DNA of 62,583 bases, taken from positions 1-62,583 of the forward strand of contig JAFMYY010000029.1 in NCBI GenBank assembly GCA_017948555.1, written 5' to 3'. The position numbers and the translations under genes are program-made. Position 1 is the stretch's first letter. Each line of letters begins with the position of its first letter. This stretch comes from Cesiribacteraceae bacterium YIM B00369 (lineage in GTDB: Bacteria; Bacteroidota; Bacteroidia; Cytophagales; Cyclobacteriaceae). A model generated the notes under the pieces. It had not been told where the DNA came from. It made no database searches and worked only from the letters and a program-made list of their open reading frames with translations. Of this stretch, positions 1 through 8,613 are shown in pieces.

Positions 1-97
1 TTTGCCAATTAACATAATATTGCGCAACTTGAATTAATTATTTACCGGATTCTGGTACAAATTTATTTATTCCGTTTTCTAAAATTTATGATATATA

Positions 98-1189
98 TCA
101 GCTAAAAAGGCCGGCCATATCTTTTTTCACAATTACCGCCTTTTTCATCCTGAATACCTGATAACCTATGGTAAGAAAATAAGCGGCAATGAAAATGCCG
201 TTGAATATGCCACCCCAGAATTTGAGTGGATAAATTCCGTGAAAGCTTCCGCAGATCCGTAAAACCAGACTCAGGTGCAGGAGCACACCCGATACATATA
301 AACCAGGACTGAATGGATGAAAAGGAAGTCTGGCAATACCCGGCAATATTACCGGACCGTGTGCGAAGATCATGCTAAAGATAAAGCCCAGGAAAAAGCT
401 ATGCACCAGCACATCGTAAGCAACAGCTGTGTAAGCAAACAGCAGCATACACATTCCCGAAACGGCCAGCCATACATAACCTATACCAAGCATAATGGCC
501 GAAAAACGGTGCAGTCCTTTTCGCTTAAAGCTCTTCCGGATCATATCGAACCTGAGCAGCCAGAGGGCAATCATAAACAGGGCAAGGCCTGCCGCAAGCT
601 GTCCGCCGGCATGGTAAAAAGCGCCTCCTGCAAGCACAAAAACTGCCATCAGGACCAGAAAAAACCATTTCTGCCACTTCTTTACCGGAAGGAATTTAGT
701 CAGCTCAAGCCGCTCCCCGCAAATGGTAAGCAGCAGGAAGCTTATCCACCAGGCCAGGGCCTGCGGATAAAAATGATATTTCCAGGCCAGCAAATTTCCA
801 ATGAGCCAGCAAACGCTTCCTGCCAGCATTACATAAAAGTACAGCTCTCTGTACCTGTTAATAATATCAAGGTAAATATAACATAAGCCTGCACTTCCGG
901 CCACCAGAGCCAGCAAAGCCAGTTCAGGCAGTCCGAAAAGAAAGAGTGGCAGGCTTAGCCCGTTCAATACAGGTATAAACAGGAACCACTTTTTATTAGC
1001 GGTAACAGTACGCTCCAGTATTATAAGGGTGCCTAAGAAGCTCCCGGTCATGAGTGCTCCGTGCTCACCTGCCAGGCCTGTTGGCAGCCCTGACCAACCC
1101 AGCCTGTTGAAGCCGGCAAATATTCCCAGAATTACCGACAGCACGACAAGTATTGCTGTCAGTGCACTGAAATAAGCTGATTTCTTCAT
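98..1189 (-). CDS. NnrS-like polytopic membrane protein
   Basis: The 363-aa product is almost entirely hydrophobic, with about ten predicted transmembrane segments, so it sits in the inner membrane. Near the C terminus, the helix with HSFFLGFIFSMIFAHGP resembles the conserved histidine-containing helices of the NnrS family, haem/copper membrane proteins tied to nitric oxide stress and denitrification. The N-terminal GEHGALMTGSF stretch holds another histidine in a membrane segment. The start follows a leader of about 140 nt that contains a strong hairpin. The gene diverges from nadA, and an Fnr-like palindrome plus a -7 element (TAATTTTG) are correctly placed to drive it. Assignment to NnrS rests on motif resemblance only; a generic multi-pass protein is the alternative. 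Confidence 0.6.
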   Translation of the reverse strand: MKKSAYFSALTAILVVLSVILGIFAGFNRLGWSGLPTGLAGEHGALMTGSFLGTLIILERTVTANKKWFLFIPVLNGLSLPLFLFGLPELALLALVAGSAGLCYIYLDIINRYRELYFYVMLAGSVCWLIGNLLAWKYHFYPQALAWWISFLLLTICGERLELTKFLPVKKWQKWFFLVLMAVFVLAGGAFYHAGGQLAAGLALFMIALWLLRFDMIRKSFKRKGLHRFSAIMLGIGYVWLAVSGMCMLLFAYTAVAYDVLVHSFFLGFIFSMIFAHGPVILPGIARLPFHPFSPGLYVSGVLLHLSLVLRICGSFHGIYPLKFWGGIFNGIFIAAYFLTIGYQVFRMKKAVIVKKDMAGLFS

Positions 1190-1248
1190 CTGTTTAGCTT
1201 AAGTTTTTTTTGATTCGTAATGCTTGCTGATTAACAGTTAAAATAAAG

Positions 1249-1292
1249 AAGGCTGAGCTTCCGGAGATTCAGTCCCCCGGAAGCTCAGCTTC
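1249..1292 (-). other. Strong leader hairpin 5' of the NnrS-like gene
   Basis: A perfect 13-bp inverted repeat (GCTGAGCTTCCGG at 1252-1264, CCGGAAGCTCAGC at 1277-1289) lies between the predicted promoter and the start codon of the minus-strand gene. Read on the minus strand it is followed by CTTTATTTTAAC, a poor but T-rich tail, so it may be an attenuator. It could also be an mRNA stability element. Confidence 0.5.
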
Positions 1293-1334
1293 TGAGATGA
1301 AAAAAGGACGATTATTTATAGCGATTGACTTGAA

Positions 1335-1342
1335 CAAAATTA
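1335..1342 (-). promoter_or_regulatory. -7 promoter element of the NnrS-like gene
   Basis: On the minus strand this reads TAATTTTG, a perfect match to the Bacteroidota TAnnTTTG -7 box. Its centre is 33 bp from the centre of the palindrome at 1364-1379, so the palindrome takes the place of the usual -33 element. Transcription would start near 1328. Confidence 0.55.
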
Positions 1343-1363
1343 GCCTGGCGGGGAGGATTATAT

Positions 1364-1379
1364 TATGACAGGAGTCATA
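1364..1379. promoter_or_regulatory. Fnr-like operator, TATGAC-N4-GTCATA
   Basis: A perfect 6+4+6 palindrome with the geometry of Crp/Fnr-family operators (TGAC/GTCA half-sites). It lies about -42 relative to the predicted start of the NnrS-like transcript, the class II activator position. A second site, TGAT-CATC-ATCA, follows at 1389-1400. The regulator encoded at 7844-8440 is the obvious candidate ligand. Confidence 0.55.
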
Positions 1380-1388
1380 TCCATTTTA

Positions 1389-1400
1389 TGATCATCATCA
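1389..1400. promoter_or_regulatory. Second Fnr-like operator, TGAT-N4-ATCA
   Basis: The palindrome TGATCATCATCA lies 23 bp (centre to centre) beyond the first operator, about two helical turns away. It could support cooperative binding or act towards nadA on the other strand. Confidence 0.45.
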
Positions 1401-1661
1401 GGAATAAGGATAAAACTTTAAAGTGGTTAGCCTGATGGAAGTTCGGGTAAAAAATGAACCGTTACATGATTTAAGTCATATTTTAACAGTTCTATAAGCG
1501 GTATTTTGCAGAAAAAAGGGCAGTGGCAGGCAGGGAAAAATGTATCTGTGTAAAACAGGAAAAATTGCTTCGCCGGGTATAAAGCTGCACTGCGAACAAT
1601 AGAGGCAAAGACCGGAATACCTGTTTTTCTGCCCTGTTTATAACTCAAAATATTCTTTTTA

Positions 1662-2609
1662 ATGATCGGATTAAAAAAAGATACGGCACTCTTACAGCAG
1701 GAAATCAGGGAACTGGCACAACTGAAAAATGCAGTTATCCTGGCGCATTATTACCAGTATCCTGAAATACAGGAAGTAGCTGATTTTGTAGGTGACAGCC
1801 TTGATTTGTCCAGAAAAGCAAAAAAGGCCGGCAATGATATTATTGTTTTTGCCGGGGTGAAATTTATGGCTGAAACGGCCAAAATTCTGAATCCTGAAAA
1901 AAAAGTACTCCTCCCCGACCTTGCAGCAGGCTGTTCACTGGCCGATAACTGTCCTCCGGGGGAGTTTAAAAAGTTTGTTGATGCCCACCCCGGCCATACC
2001 GTGGTTACCTACATAAACTGTTCGGCAGAAGTAAAGGCTATTAGCGACATCATATGTACATCCTCAAATGCCGAACAAATTGTAAACAGGATTCCTGCTG
2101 ACCAGCCTATAATATTTGCCCCCGATGCCAACCTTGGCCGCTATGTAATTAAACAGACCGGCCGCCAGATGGTGCTCTGGAACGGCGCCTGCGTGGTACA
2201 TGAAGCCTTCTCTATCGACAAACTTATACAGCTGATAAATGCTCACCCGCAGGCACGGCTGGTGGCGCACCCTGAATCTGAAGAGCACATTCTTAAAATT
2301 GCGGACTTTACAGGATCCACCCGCAAAATGATAGATTATATTAAAACCGACGATGGCCACACTTATATAGTGGCTACAGAGGTGGGTATTTTACACCAGA
2401 TGCAAAAGGAAGCCCCGGGAAAAACCCTGCTGGCCGCCCCGTCTCACGAAGATAATACCTGTGCCTGCAGCGAATGTGCTTTTATGAAAGTAAATACACT
2501 CGAAAAGTTGTATAACTGCCTTCTTCACGAAGGACCTGAAATAAAAATTGAACCTGAACTGGTAAAAAAAGCAGTGCTTCCACTTGAAAAAATGCTGAGA
2601 TGGTCATAA
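1662..2609 (+). CDS. nadA: Quinolinate synthase NadA
   Basis: The 315-aa cytosolic enzyme condenses iminoaspartate with dihydroxyacetone phosphate to quinolinate in de novo NAD synthesis. It carries the family hallmarks [10 protein letters not shown] near residue 28, [21 protein letters not shown], and three well-spaced cysteines (C91, C177 and C272 of the C-AFMKVNTL motif) that should ligate the oxygen-labile 4Fe-4S cluster. Length is normal for the family. Its stop overlaps the nadB start by 10 nt (ATGGTCATAA), implying translational coupling, so the iminoaspartate-producing enzyme comes from the same message. No nadC is present in the window. Confidence 0.96.
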   Translation: MIGLKKDTALLQQEIRELAQLKNAVILAHYYQYPEIQEVADFVGDSLDLSRKAKKAGNDIIVFAGVKFMAETAKILNPEKKVLLPDLAAGCSLADNCPPGEFKKFVDAHPGHTVVTYINCSAEVKAISDIICTSSNAEQIVNRIPADQPIIFAPDANLGRYVIKQTGRQMVLWNGACVVHEAFSIDKLIQLINAHPQARLVAHPESEEHILKIADFTGSTRKMIDYIKTDDGHTYIVATEVGILHQMQKEAPGKTLLAAPSHEDNTCACSECAFMKVNTLEKLYNCLLHEGPEIKIEPELVKKAVLPLEKMLRWS

Positions 2610-4159
2610 AAGAATTAACGACAGATGTGCTTGTGGTCGGCGCCGGACTGGCGGGTACTCTTTTTGCACTTGAGCTTGCAAAGAAAAGAAGCGACCTTAA
2701 AATTATTCTGCTCAATAAAAAAGAGAAAGAACAAAGCTCCTCCTTTTTAGCGCAGGGTGGCATTGCTGCAGCCTTTCCGGAAGCCGGAGACAGTACAAAC
2801 CGGCACCTGGCAGATACTTTTGAAGCCAGCTGCCACAGCTGTAATAAGGATGTGGCTGCCTGGTTTGTATCCAATGCTCCGGAGGCTATCCGCTGCCTGG
2901 AACAATGGGGAGCTTCTTTCGACAGCGGGCCCGATGGCAGCAGGGCGTTTGCACTGGAGGGCGGCCATAGTGCCAGCAGAGTATTACACCATAAAGACAG
3001 CACCGGAAGGCATATTATTGAGAAACTGCACGCCTCCCTCTCCCACTATCATGGCATAAGCCTCCTGGAAGACGTGCAGGTGCTTGAACTGCAGCAAACC
3101 TTTTTTGCCGGTGCTGTAAAAGGAGCCTTATGCTGGGATGCTGCCCGGGGAAGAGCGATATCCATAAAATCCAAAGCGGTGGTCCTGGCTACCGGCGGGC
3201 TGGGCAGTCTTTACGCTTACTCCACCAACCCTGCCACTGCTACGGGAGAAGGGGTTTACCTTGCCGCAAAAGCCGGTGCTAAGGTAAAAGACCTTGCCTA
3301 TATACAGTTTCACCCTACTGCTCTCTGGCAACCTTCAGGCAACCGCCTGCCCCTGATTTCTGAGGCAGTACGCGGCGCGGGCGCTTTATTAAGGAATGAG
3401 CAGGGAGAGCGTTTTATGCAGGGCCAGCATCCTCTTCAGGAGCTTGCCCCGCGCGATGTGGTGGCACGCTGCATCAGCAGGGAAATTCTGCAGCAGGAAC
3501 TTCCTTACGTTTACCTGGATGCTACCGGTTTAGAAAAAAAGGAGTGGGAAAATCACTTCCCCGGCATTTATGAAATTTGCAAAAAAGCAGGTATAGACCC
3601 CGCCAGGCAATGGATACCCGTTGTGCCAGCCGCACACTACTCCTGCGGAGGTATTGCCACCTCAGTAAAAGGCCACACCTCTGTAGATAACCTTTTTGTG
3701 ATTGGAGAAAGTGCCTGCACAGGCCTGCACGGTGCCAACCGCCTTGCTTCCAACAGCCTGCTGGAGGCTACCTTAATGGCAGGCTCACTGGCAGGCCAGC
3801 TGGCTTCCTCACTGGCGCCATCCCTTTTTGAAGCTCCGGGATTTCGGGAGTGGCAAATTACAGATGATAAGGAGGCTGAAGCAACTGCTGAATATTTTAT
3901 CAGGGAGATAAAAAGTATTGTACAATACGGCTGCGGCATTATAAAAACAACTCATGATATGCAGGAGGCTTATGTACAGCTGCAGGAGTTAAAAACCCAA
4001 ATTAACCGCAAAATCACGGGGCAAAGCCTGCAGTACTACCGCCTGAATATGGTCCTGAAAACCGGGCAGATGCTTATAAAATCGGCTCTGGAGCAGACCG
4101 AAAATATTGGCGTTTTTTATAACAGCGATTTTGAAAAGGAGTATTTAAAAGCAGGGTGA
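2600..4159 (+). CDS. nadB: L-aspartate oxidase NadB
   Basis: The 519-aa flavoprotein oxidises L-aspartate to iminoaspartate for NadA. The N-terminal dinucleotide fold VVGAGLAG (residues 12-19), [14 protein letters not shown] and a second FAD segment [19 protein letters not shown] are characteristic of the succinate dehydrogenase/fumarate reductase flavoprotein superfamily, and the active-site region [10 protein letters not shown] is present. The C-terminal helical domain is complete. It overlaps nadA by 10 nt and ends in a bidirectional terminator. Related enzymes can use fumarate instead of oxygen, which would suit the low-oxygen setting suggested by the neighbouring nrdJ and Fnr-like sites; that link is inference. 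Confidence 0.95.
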   Translation: MVIKELTTDVLVVGAGLAGTLFALELAKKRSDLKIILLNKKEKEQSSSFLAQGGIAAAFPEAGDSTNRHLADTFEASCHSCNKDVAAWFVSNAPEAIRCLEQWGASFDSGPDGSRAFALEGGHSASRVLHHKDSTGRHIIEKLHASLSHYHGISLLEDVQVLELQQTFFAGAVKGALCWDAARGRAISIKSKAVVLATGGLGSLYAYSTNPATATGEGVYLAAKAGAKVKDLAYIQFHPTALWQPSGNRLPLISEAVRGAGALLRNEQGERFMQGQHPLQELAPRDVVARCISREILQQELPYVYLDATGLEKKEWENHFPGIYEICKKAGIDPARQWIPVVPAAHYSCGGIATSVKGHTSVDNLFVIGESACTGLHGANRLASNSLLEATLMAGSLAGQLASSLAPSLFEAPGFREWQITDDKEAEATAEYFIREIKSIVQYGCGIIKTTHDMQEAYVQLQELKTQINRKITGQSLQYYRLNMVLKTGQMLIKSALEQTENIGVFYNSDFEKEYLKAG

Positions 4160-4252
4160 TGTCTTCCTTATCCGGTTAAACAAACCGTTCTGCAGGCAAA
4201 GTCTTTGCACCAAATGAGGCTGAGCAAAAGTAAATATCAGCTTTTCAGACAA

Positions 4253-4310
4253 AAAAAGGGCTTCCCCACCATACAATTTACCATTGTGTAAGGGGGAAGC
4301 TCTTTTATTT
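4253..4310. terminator. Bidirectional terminator between nadB and nrdJ
   Basis: The inverted repeat GCTTCCCC (4260-4267) / GGGGAAGC (4293-4300) has an inner ACAAT/ATTGT pairing. A run of seven A precedes it and TCTTTTATTTT follows, so it can terminate both convergent genes. Confidence 0.75.
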
Positions 4311-4351
4311 TACTGCCTGCTCAAGGCAACAGTATCCTTTATCCGGTGGTG

Positions 4352-6934
4352 TCAGCTGCACTTTCCATCGCCGCAGCTTTTACATTTGAGGCATCCCTCC
4401 TCATATATAATACCATCAGGGTCGCCACATTTAGGACATTTATGATCTGCTGCCATGGTGCCGTCAGGAATAAACTGCTTTAAGGAGCGTGTAACGCCGT
4501 TTTTCCAGCTGTTCATGCTTTCGCTGTACAGATTCAGATTCGACACCAGCTCCACCACATAAGGCAGTGGCATTCCGTGCCGCAGCACGCCTGAAATCAG
4601 CTTGGCATAATTCCAGAATTCCTTATTAAAGGAGCGGGAAAGCCCTTCTATGGTTACTTTATAACCATCCTTATCCATATACTGAAAATCGTAGCGCGAT
4701 TTTACCTGGCTGTTTTCTTTTTCTTTGATAATAAAGCCTCTGTTTACATAGGCAGGCAGTGCAAATGCATCTTCCAGCCGGCCGGTAAAAATCTCGTAAG
4801 GTTTCCCCTGCAGCAAGCCTACAAAGGCAAGCCACTTTTCGTGGTCGTTCTGGAAGCGGATAACTGCTGCATCTAAAACCTCCGGCCTTACAGGAGCCTT
4901 TGTTTCTATTATATTATCTCCCGTTACTTCTTTCTTTTCATCCGCAGCAATCAACACGCCATTCCTGGACCCGTCGCGGTAAACGGTAATTCCTTTCAGC
5001 CCTTTTTTCCAGGATTCCAGGTAAATTGCCCCCACCGTTTCTTCCTTTACTTCGGCCGGCAGGTTAATGGTGGAGCTAATGCTGTGGGTGGTATATTTCT
5101 GTACCACCGCCTGCAGCTCCACTCTTTTCATCCAGTCAATTTCAGGGGCAGTCGAGCCATAATACGGACTCAGGCTCAGGTCGTCTTTGCCACTCATTTC
5201 CATCCATTTTTTAACCTTCGGATGGTAAACGGTAAACTCCTGCCAGCTGTCGCCCTGCTCATCAGTAAAATCCACCCGCACATTTTTATCGGACGGATTT
5301 ACCTTTCTCCGCCTTTTATAGGAAAGCATAAATACCGGCTCCACGCCGGAAGAAGTCTGCGAAAGCATACTTACGGTACCTGTAGGGGCTACAGTGCTTA
5401 TGGAAATATTCCTGCGCCCCAGCGCCATCATCCGCTCATAAATTTGGGGCAGCTCATAGCGGAGCATCTGCACAAATTCCGATTTCTGCTCCACCTCCGG
5501 ATTAAAACCTTCAAAACGGCCGCGTTCAACTGCCATATCAATGGAGCTGTCGAACTCTGCCGAACATTTACATTTCATAATCTCTTCAACCATTTCTATG
5601 GCTTCTGCGGAGTCGAACTTCAGGCCAAGTGCTGCGAGGGTATCTGCAAGTGCAGTAAATCCTAAACCTGTACGCCGCCCTTTTTTACCTGTATCATAAA
5701 GCAGCTGCCAGGTATCCAGCTCTGCTTTCTTAATATGCTCCGGCTCGCTGTCGCTGTTTATTTTGGCCATTATGCGCTCAATGGCTTCCAGTTCCAGATC
5801 CACCAGGTCATCCATAAGCCTTTGAGCCTCATAGGTTGCTTCATAGAACTTAGTGAAGTTAAATGATGCATCGCCGGTAAATGGCTTATCAATAAAGCCA
5901 TAAAGATTCAGCGCAATAAGCCTGCAGCTGTCGCCTCCCTGCATAGCTATTTCTGAGCAGGGGTTGGTGGATACATTTTTAAAGCCGGGGTAAAGGCTCG
6001 ATGTGGAGTATTTATGCTGGCGGTCCCAGAAAATAAGGCCCGGCTCTGCAGTGGTATGGGCACAGCGGATAATGGATTCCCACAGGTCGCGGGCTCTTAC
6101 GGTTTTGCTATATTGAGGGTCCGGCGATTCCAGCGGCCAGCGGTGGGTATAGGGTTCATCTTTCTCCACCTTCTCCATAAATTCATCCGACAAACGCACC
6201 GACACATTTGCACCGGTTATTTTACTCAGGTCCTGCTTAATGGTTATAAAATCTTCCACATCGGGGTGTGCAATATCCATGGTTATCATTAGTGCCCCGC
6301 GCCGGCCATTCTGGGCCACCTCACGGGTGGTATTGGAAAAGCGCTCCATAAACGAAACCGCTCCTGTTGTGGAGCCTGCTGCATTGGCCACCTTTGCTCC
6401 GGCAGGCCTCAGGTTCGATATATCAATACCTACCCCACAGCGGCGCTTAAAAAGCTGCGCCATTTGCTGGTCGGTATAAAAAATACCACCATAGGAGTCA
6501 TACACTTCCGGTAAAACAACGCAGTTGGAAAGCGAAGCAATAATATGAGGATTACCCAGTGCCGACATTACGCTCCCCTGCGGAATAAGCTGCCGGAACT
6601 GCCGCAACATGCTGTAGATACTTCCCTCATCAAGTGGGTTCCGCTTTTGTCCATAGGTCGAAAGCAGTTTAAAACTTTCGGGCAGCTTTATTTCTTCATT
6701 GTATTTTTTTTCGATACGGGCAAAGGCGCGGGCTAAACGCTGGTGCATATCATCCGGACTCAGCTCCAGATAGTTTCCGTCGCTGTCTTTCATAGCATAT
6801 TTGCCCATCCAGGTGGTGGCGGCGAGCTCATCGCCATCAAAGTAACTGATGCTTGCTTTCTTTACATCATCATAAGTGTACTTTTTAGCTTCCGGAGCCG
6901 GTAATTGTATTTCTGCAGGATCTGCTGTTATCAT
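4352..6934 (-). CDS. nrdJ: Adenosylcobalamin-dependent ribonucleotide reductase (class II)
   Basis: The 860-aa enzyme reduces ribonucleotides to deoxyribonucleotides with a thiyl radical made from coenzyme B12, so it needs no oxygen. Active-site residues are visible: C138 (SNCVVLPE) and C337 (GDSC) as the redox pair, and NPCSEI at 324-329 with the thiyl cysteine C326 and catalytic E328. The 11-residue C326-C337 spacing fits class II enzymes. APTGTVSML, a second hallmark, is present. The C terminus carries a zinc-ribbon-like CPKCG...CLKCKSC and a final CGDGKC tail that would shuttle electrons. No B12 riboswitch was recognised upstream. It follows the RIC-like gene on the same strand after 195 bp. 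Confidence 0.93.
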   Translation of the reverse strand: MITADPAEIQLPAPEAKKYTYDDVKKASISYFDGDELAATTWMGKYAMKDSDGNYLELSPDDMHQRLARAFARIEKKYNEEIKLPESFKLLSTYGQKRNPLDEGSIYSMLRQFRQLIPQGSVMSALGNPHIIASLSNCVVLPEVYDSYGGIFYTDQQMAQLFKRRCGVGIDISNLRPAGAKVANAAGSTTGAVSFMERFSNTTREVAQNGRRGALMITMDIAHPDVEDFITIKQDLSKITGANVSVRLSDEFMEKVEKDEPYTHRWPLESPDPQYSKTVRARDLWESIIRCAHTTAEPGLIFWDRQHKYSTSSLYPGFKNVSTNPCSEIAMQGGDSCRLIALNLYGFIDKPFTGDASFNFTKFYEATYEAQRLMDDLVDLELEAIERIMAKINSDSEPEHIKKAELDTWQLLYDTGKKGRRTGLGFTALADTLAALGLKFDSAEAIEMVEEIMKCKCSAEFDSSIDMAVERGRFEGFNPEVEQKSEFVQMLRYELPQIYERMMALGRRNISISTVAPTGTVSMLSQTSSGVEPVFMLSYKRRRKVNPSDKNVRVDFTDEQGDSWQEFTVYHPKVKKWMEMSGKDDLSLSPYYGSTAPEIDWMKRVELQAVVQKYTTHSISSTINLPAEVKEETVGAIYLESWKKGLKGITVYRDGSRNGVLIAADEKKEVTGDNIIETKAPVRPEVLDAAVIRFQNDHEKWLAFVGLLQGKPYEIFTGRLEDAFALPAYVNRGFIIKEKENSQVKSRYDFQYMDKDGYKVTIEGLSRSFNKEFWNYAKLISGVLRHGMPLPYVVELVSNLNLYSESMNSWKNGVTRSLKQFIPDGTMAADHKCPKCGDPDGIIYEEGCLKCKSCGDGKCS

Positions 6935-7129
6935 AGGTTAAGGTATTTATAGATTGAGTGGAAACAGAATAGGTATTTGTTTATTTATAGTTGCTGATTA
7001 ATTTTTTTGCGGGCTGATAAAGCGGTATAGGAATCCTGCCACCTGAATTATTACAGGCAGATAGTTATTGGAAAAAAATCCAGTGGAATCAGATTAACCT
7101 CTGTTTACCGTTTTTAAAAACAAGAGTGC

Positions 7130-7693
7130 TTAGCTGCCTTTGACAGGTTCTCTTAAAATAATTTTATCAAAAAGAATATTGCTTTCCAGGAAAATCTGGC
7201 GGAAGGTCAGTTGCTCACACCTTTCCAGCTGTGCATATAAAGCGGGTAAAACACCATCGGCCAAAGAAATGTGGTAATCTTTACACAATGCTCTTATTTT
7301 ATAAAATCCTTCTTTGATAAGAGTATGCTCATATTCCAGTAAAGAGATAAGCTCCTTCAGGGTATCTCTGTCCAGCAGCGCATACTTCCTCCTTTTTTTC
7401 TTCGTCTGAGTCAGATAAGCAAAAAAAACCACCTCTTCGATAAGGTTATGTCTGAAGAATGAGGTATTTAAAAGATTCAGGTGAACAAGCACCTCAGATA
7501 AATGTGGGTAATAAAAATTCCGGTCCTCTGTTACTGACTTTATTTCTTTTACAAGTGCAGGAAGTTCTTCAAACAAACAGTCACGATAGTTTTTGTCAAG
7601 GTAATCAATAAGCAAACCAGGCTTTTCTTCAAAAAGGACCAGCCAGTCCTTCTCTTCCTGAAAATGCTCCCCGCTAAACTCCAGTTGTTCCAT
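7130..7693 (-). CDS. RIC/YtfE-like hemerythrin-type protein with incomplete di-iron site
   Basis: The 187-aa helical protein aligns by eye with the C-terminal di-iron domain of the RIC (YtfE/ScdA) iron-sulfur repair family: NYRDCLFEELPALV, FRHNLIEEVVFF, EYEHTLIKEGF and FLESNILFDKII match YtfE segments in order. Of the six ligands expected from E. coli YtfE (H84, H129, E133, H160, H204, E208), H82, E86, H123 and E170 are kept, but H84 becomes R37 and H204 becomes Q166. The N-terminal ScdA domain is absent. The gene is divergent from the Crp/Fnr regulator, with an Fnr-like box between them, and precedes nrdJ. Role: possibly nitrosative stress sensing or single-iron binding; function unproven. 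Confidence 0.65.
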   Translation of the reverse strand: MEQLEFSGEHFQEEKDWLVLFEEKPGLLIDYLDKNYRDCLFEELPALVKEIKSVTEDRNFYYPHLSEVLVHLNLLNTSFFRHNLIEEVVFFAYLTQTKKKRRKYALLDRDTLKELISLLEYEHTLIKEGFYKIRALCKDYHISLADGVLPALYAQLERCEQLTFRQIFLESNILFDKIILREPVKGS

Positions 7694-7743
7694 AATACAA
7701 GAATCAGACAGTGGTAAAAAAAGGTTTTTGTAGTAAGCTCCGG

Positions 7744-7750
7744 CAAATTA
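7744..7750 (-). promoter_or_regulatory. Candidate -7 element of the RIC-like gene
   Basis: On the minus strand this reads TAATTTG, one base shorter than the TAnnTTTG consensus. Its centre lies 32.5 bp from the palindrome at 7774-7785, the same spacing as at the NnrS-like promoter, which is the main reason to accept it. Confidence 0.4.
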
Positions 7751-7773
7751 GGACTAACATCCTATCCTTTTTA

Positions 7774-7785
7774 TGATTTGAATCA
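7774..7785. promoter_or_regulatory. Fnr-like operator, TGAT-TTGA-ATCA
   Basis: A TGAT-N4-ATCA palindrome in the 150-bp divergent region between the RIC-like gene and the Crp/Fnr gene. Placed for activation of the RIC-like gene (about -40) and for autoregulation of the regulator, whose candidate -7 box TAATTTTG lies at 7832-7839. Confidence 0.5.
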
Positions 7786-7831
7786 GATATGGAAACTGAC
7801 CTTTATCATTTTTTTAAATTTTACCAGGGCT

Positions 7832-7839
7832 TAATTTTG
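7832..7839 (+). promoter_or_regulatory. Candidate -7 element of the Crp/Fnr gene
   Basis: TAATTTTG matches TAnnTTTG but ends only 4 nt before the ATG at 7844, so the transcript would be leaderless or nearly so. No TTG was found at -33. The close fit to consensus may be chance in AT-rich DNA. Confidence 0.3.
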
Positions 7840-7843
7840 CTCT

Positions 7844-8440
7844 ATGATACCTAACCACCTATTGGAAGCCTCAGGGGCTAAAAAACTGAACTTTCCTAAA
7901 GAATCCTTTCTTTTTCAGGAAGGAACGGATGCTAATTTTTACTGGCAGGTACTGGAGGGAACCGTAAAAATGGCGAATTACAGCAAGGAAGGCCAGGAAT
8001 TTACTCAGGGAATGTTCCAGCCGGGACAAAGCTTCGGGGAGCCTCCGCTGTTCTCAGGCTTTACCTACCCCAGCAATGCAGTTGCTGTTACAGATGCAGT
8101 GGTATGGAAGCTTTCCAAAGATAAGTTTCTGGAGATTCTGATGGAAAACTTTGAGCTGCACCTGCAATTCACCCGCAGTCTTTCGGAAAGGCTCCATTAT
8201 AAGGCTATGATCATGAAGGAAATATCGAGCCACGACCCGGAGCATAGAATTCTTACCCTTATCGATTACCTGAAAGAGAAATCTCCTAAAATAAGCGGGT
8301 ATTACGAAGTTCCTTTTACCCGCCAGCAAATTGCTGATATGACCGGCCTTAGAGTGGAAACAGTAATCCGCAGCATTAAAGCACTGGAACAGAAAGAAAA
8401 AGTTATCATTCTGAAGCGGAAAGTTTTGCGGAAGGTGTAA
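7844..8440 (+). CDS. Crp/Fnr-family transcriptional regulator, cysteine-free
   Basis: The 198-aa protein has an N-terminal cyclic-nucleotide-binding-like beta barrel (about residues 15-110, with GEPPLFSG), a long dimerisation helix and a C-terminal winged helix (about 155-195). The recognition helix RVETVIR (170-176) has the V-E-x-x-x-R arrangement of FNR rather than the R-E-x-x-x-R of CRP, which fits TGAT-N4-ATCA boxes nearby. It contains no cysteine at all, so it cannot carry the FNR iron-sulfur cluster; a haem- or ligand-based sensor of the DNR/NnrR kind is plausible. It is divergent from the RIC-like gene with a shared operator. Confidence 0.88.
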   Translation: MIPNHLLEASGAKKLNFPKESFLFQEGTDANFYWQVLEGTVKMANYSKEGQEFTQGMFQPGQSFGEPPLFSGFTYPSNAVAVTDAVVWKLSKDKFLEILMENFELHLQFTRSLSERLHYKAMIMKEISSHDPEHRILTLIDYLKEKSPKISGYYEVPFTRQQIADMTGLRVETVIRSIKALEQKEKVIILKRKVLRKV

Positions 8441-8613
8441 AAGCTTTCAGTTCCCTGCTGATTTGATGGCCTGACCTTTAGTTTATCATATAGCCTGAAC
8501 GTTAAGCACCAAATAGCAAATCCATAATTTGCAAAAGAGGCTTTTAAGGCAACAAATCTGTTAAGGGCTTGTTGCTTTTTTATACGCTGATGAAAAGACC
8601 AAAGAGGAAATTA

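Larger units (their letters stand above)
1190..1661. other. Divergent control region between the NnrS-like gene and nadA
   Basis: This 472-bp non-coding stretch holds a leader hairpin (1249-1292), a minus-strand -7 element (1335-1342) and two Fnr-like palindromes (1364-1379 and 1389-1400). A 73-codon minus-strand reading frame at 1427-1648 has no family resemblance and is taken as chance. No clear promoter for nadA was recognised. Confidence 0.6.

Noticed and set aside
1427-1648. 73-codon minus-strand frame in the nadA upstream region
   Set aside because: Composition is unlike neighbouring proteins, no signal peptide or motif, and it overlaps a control region.
6935-7129. Possible cobalamin riboswitch ahead of nrdJ
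   Set aside because: I looked for the conserved B12 box and found none. Only a short CCTG/CAGG pairing near 7037-7063 is present.
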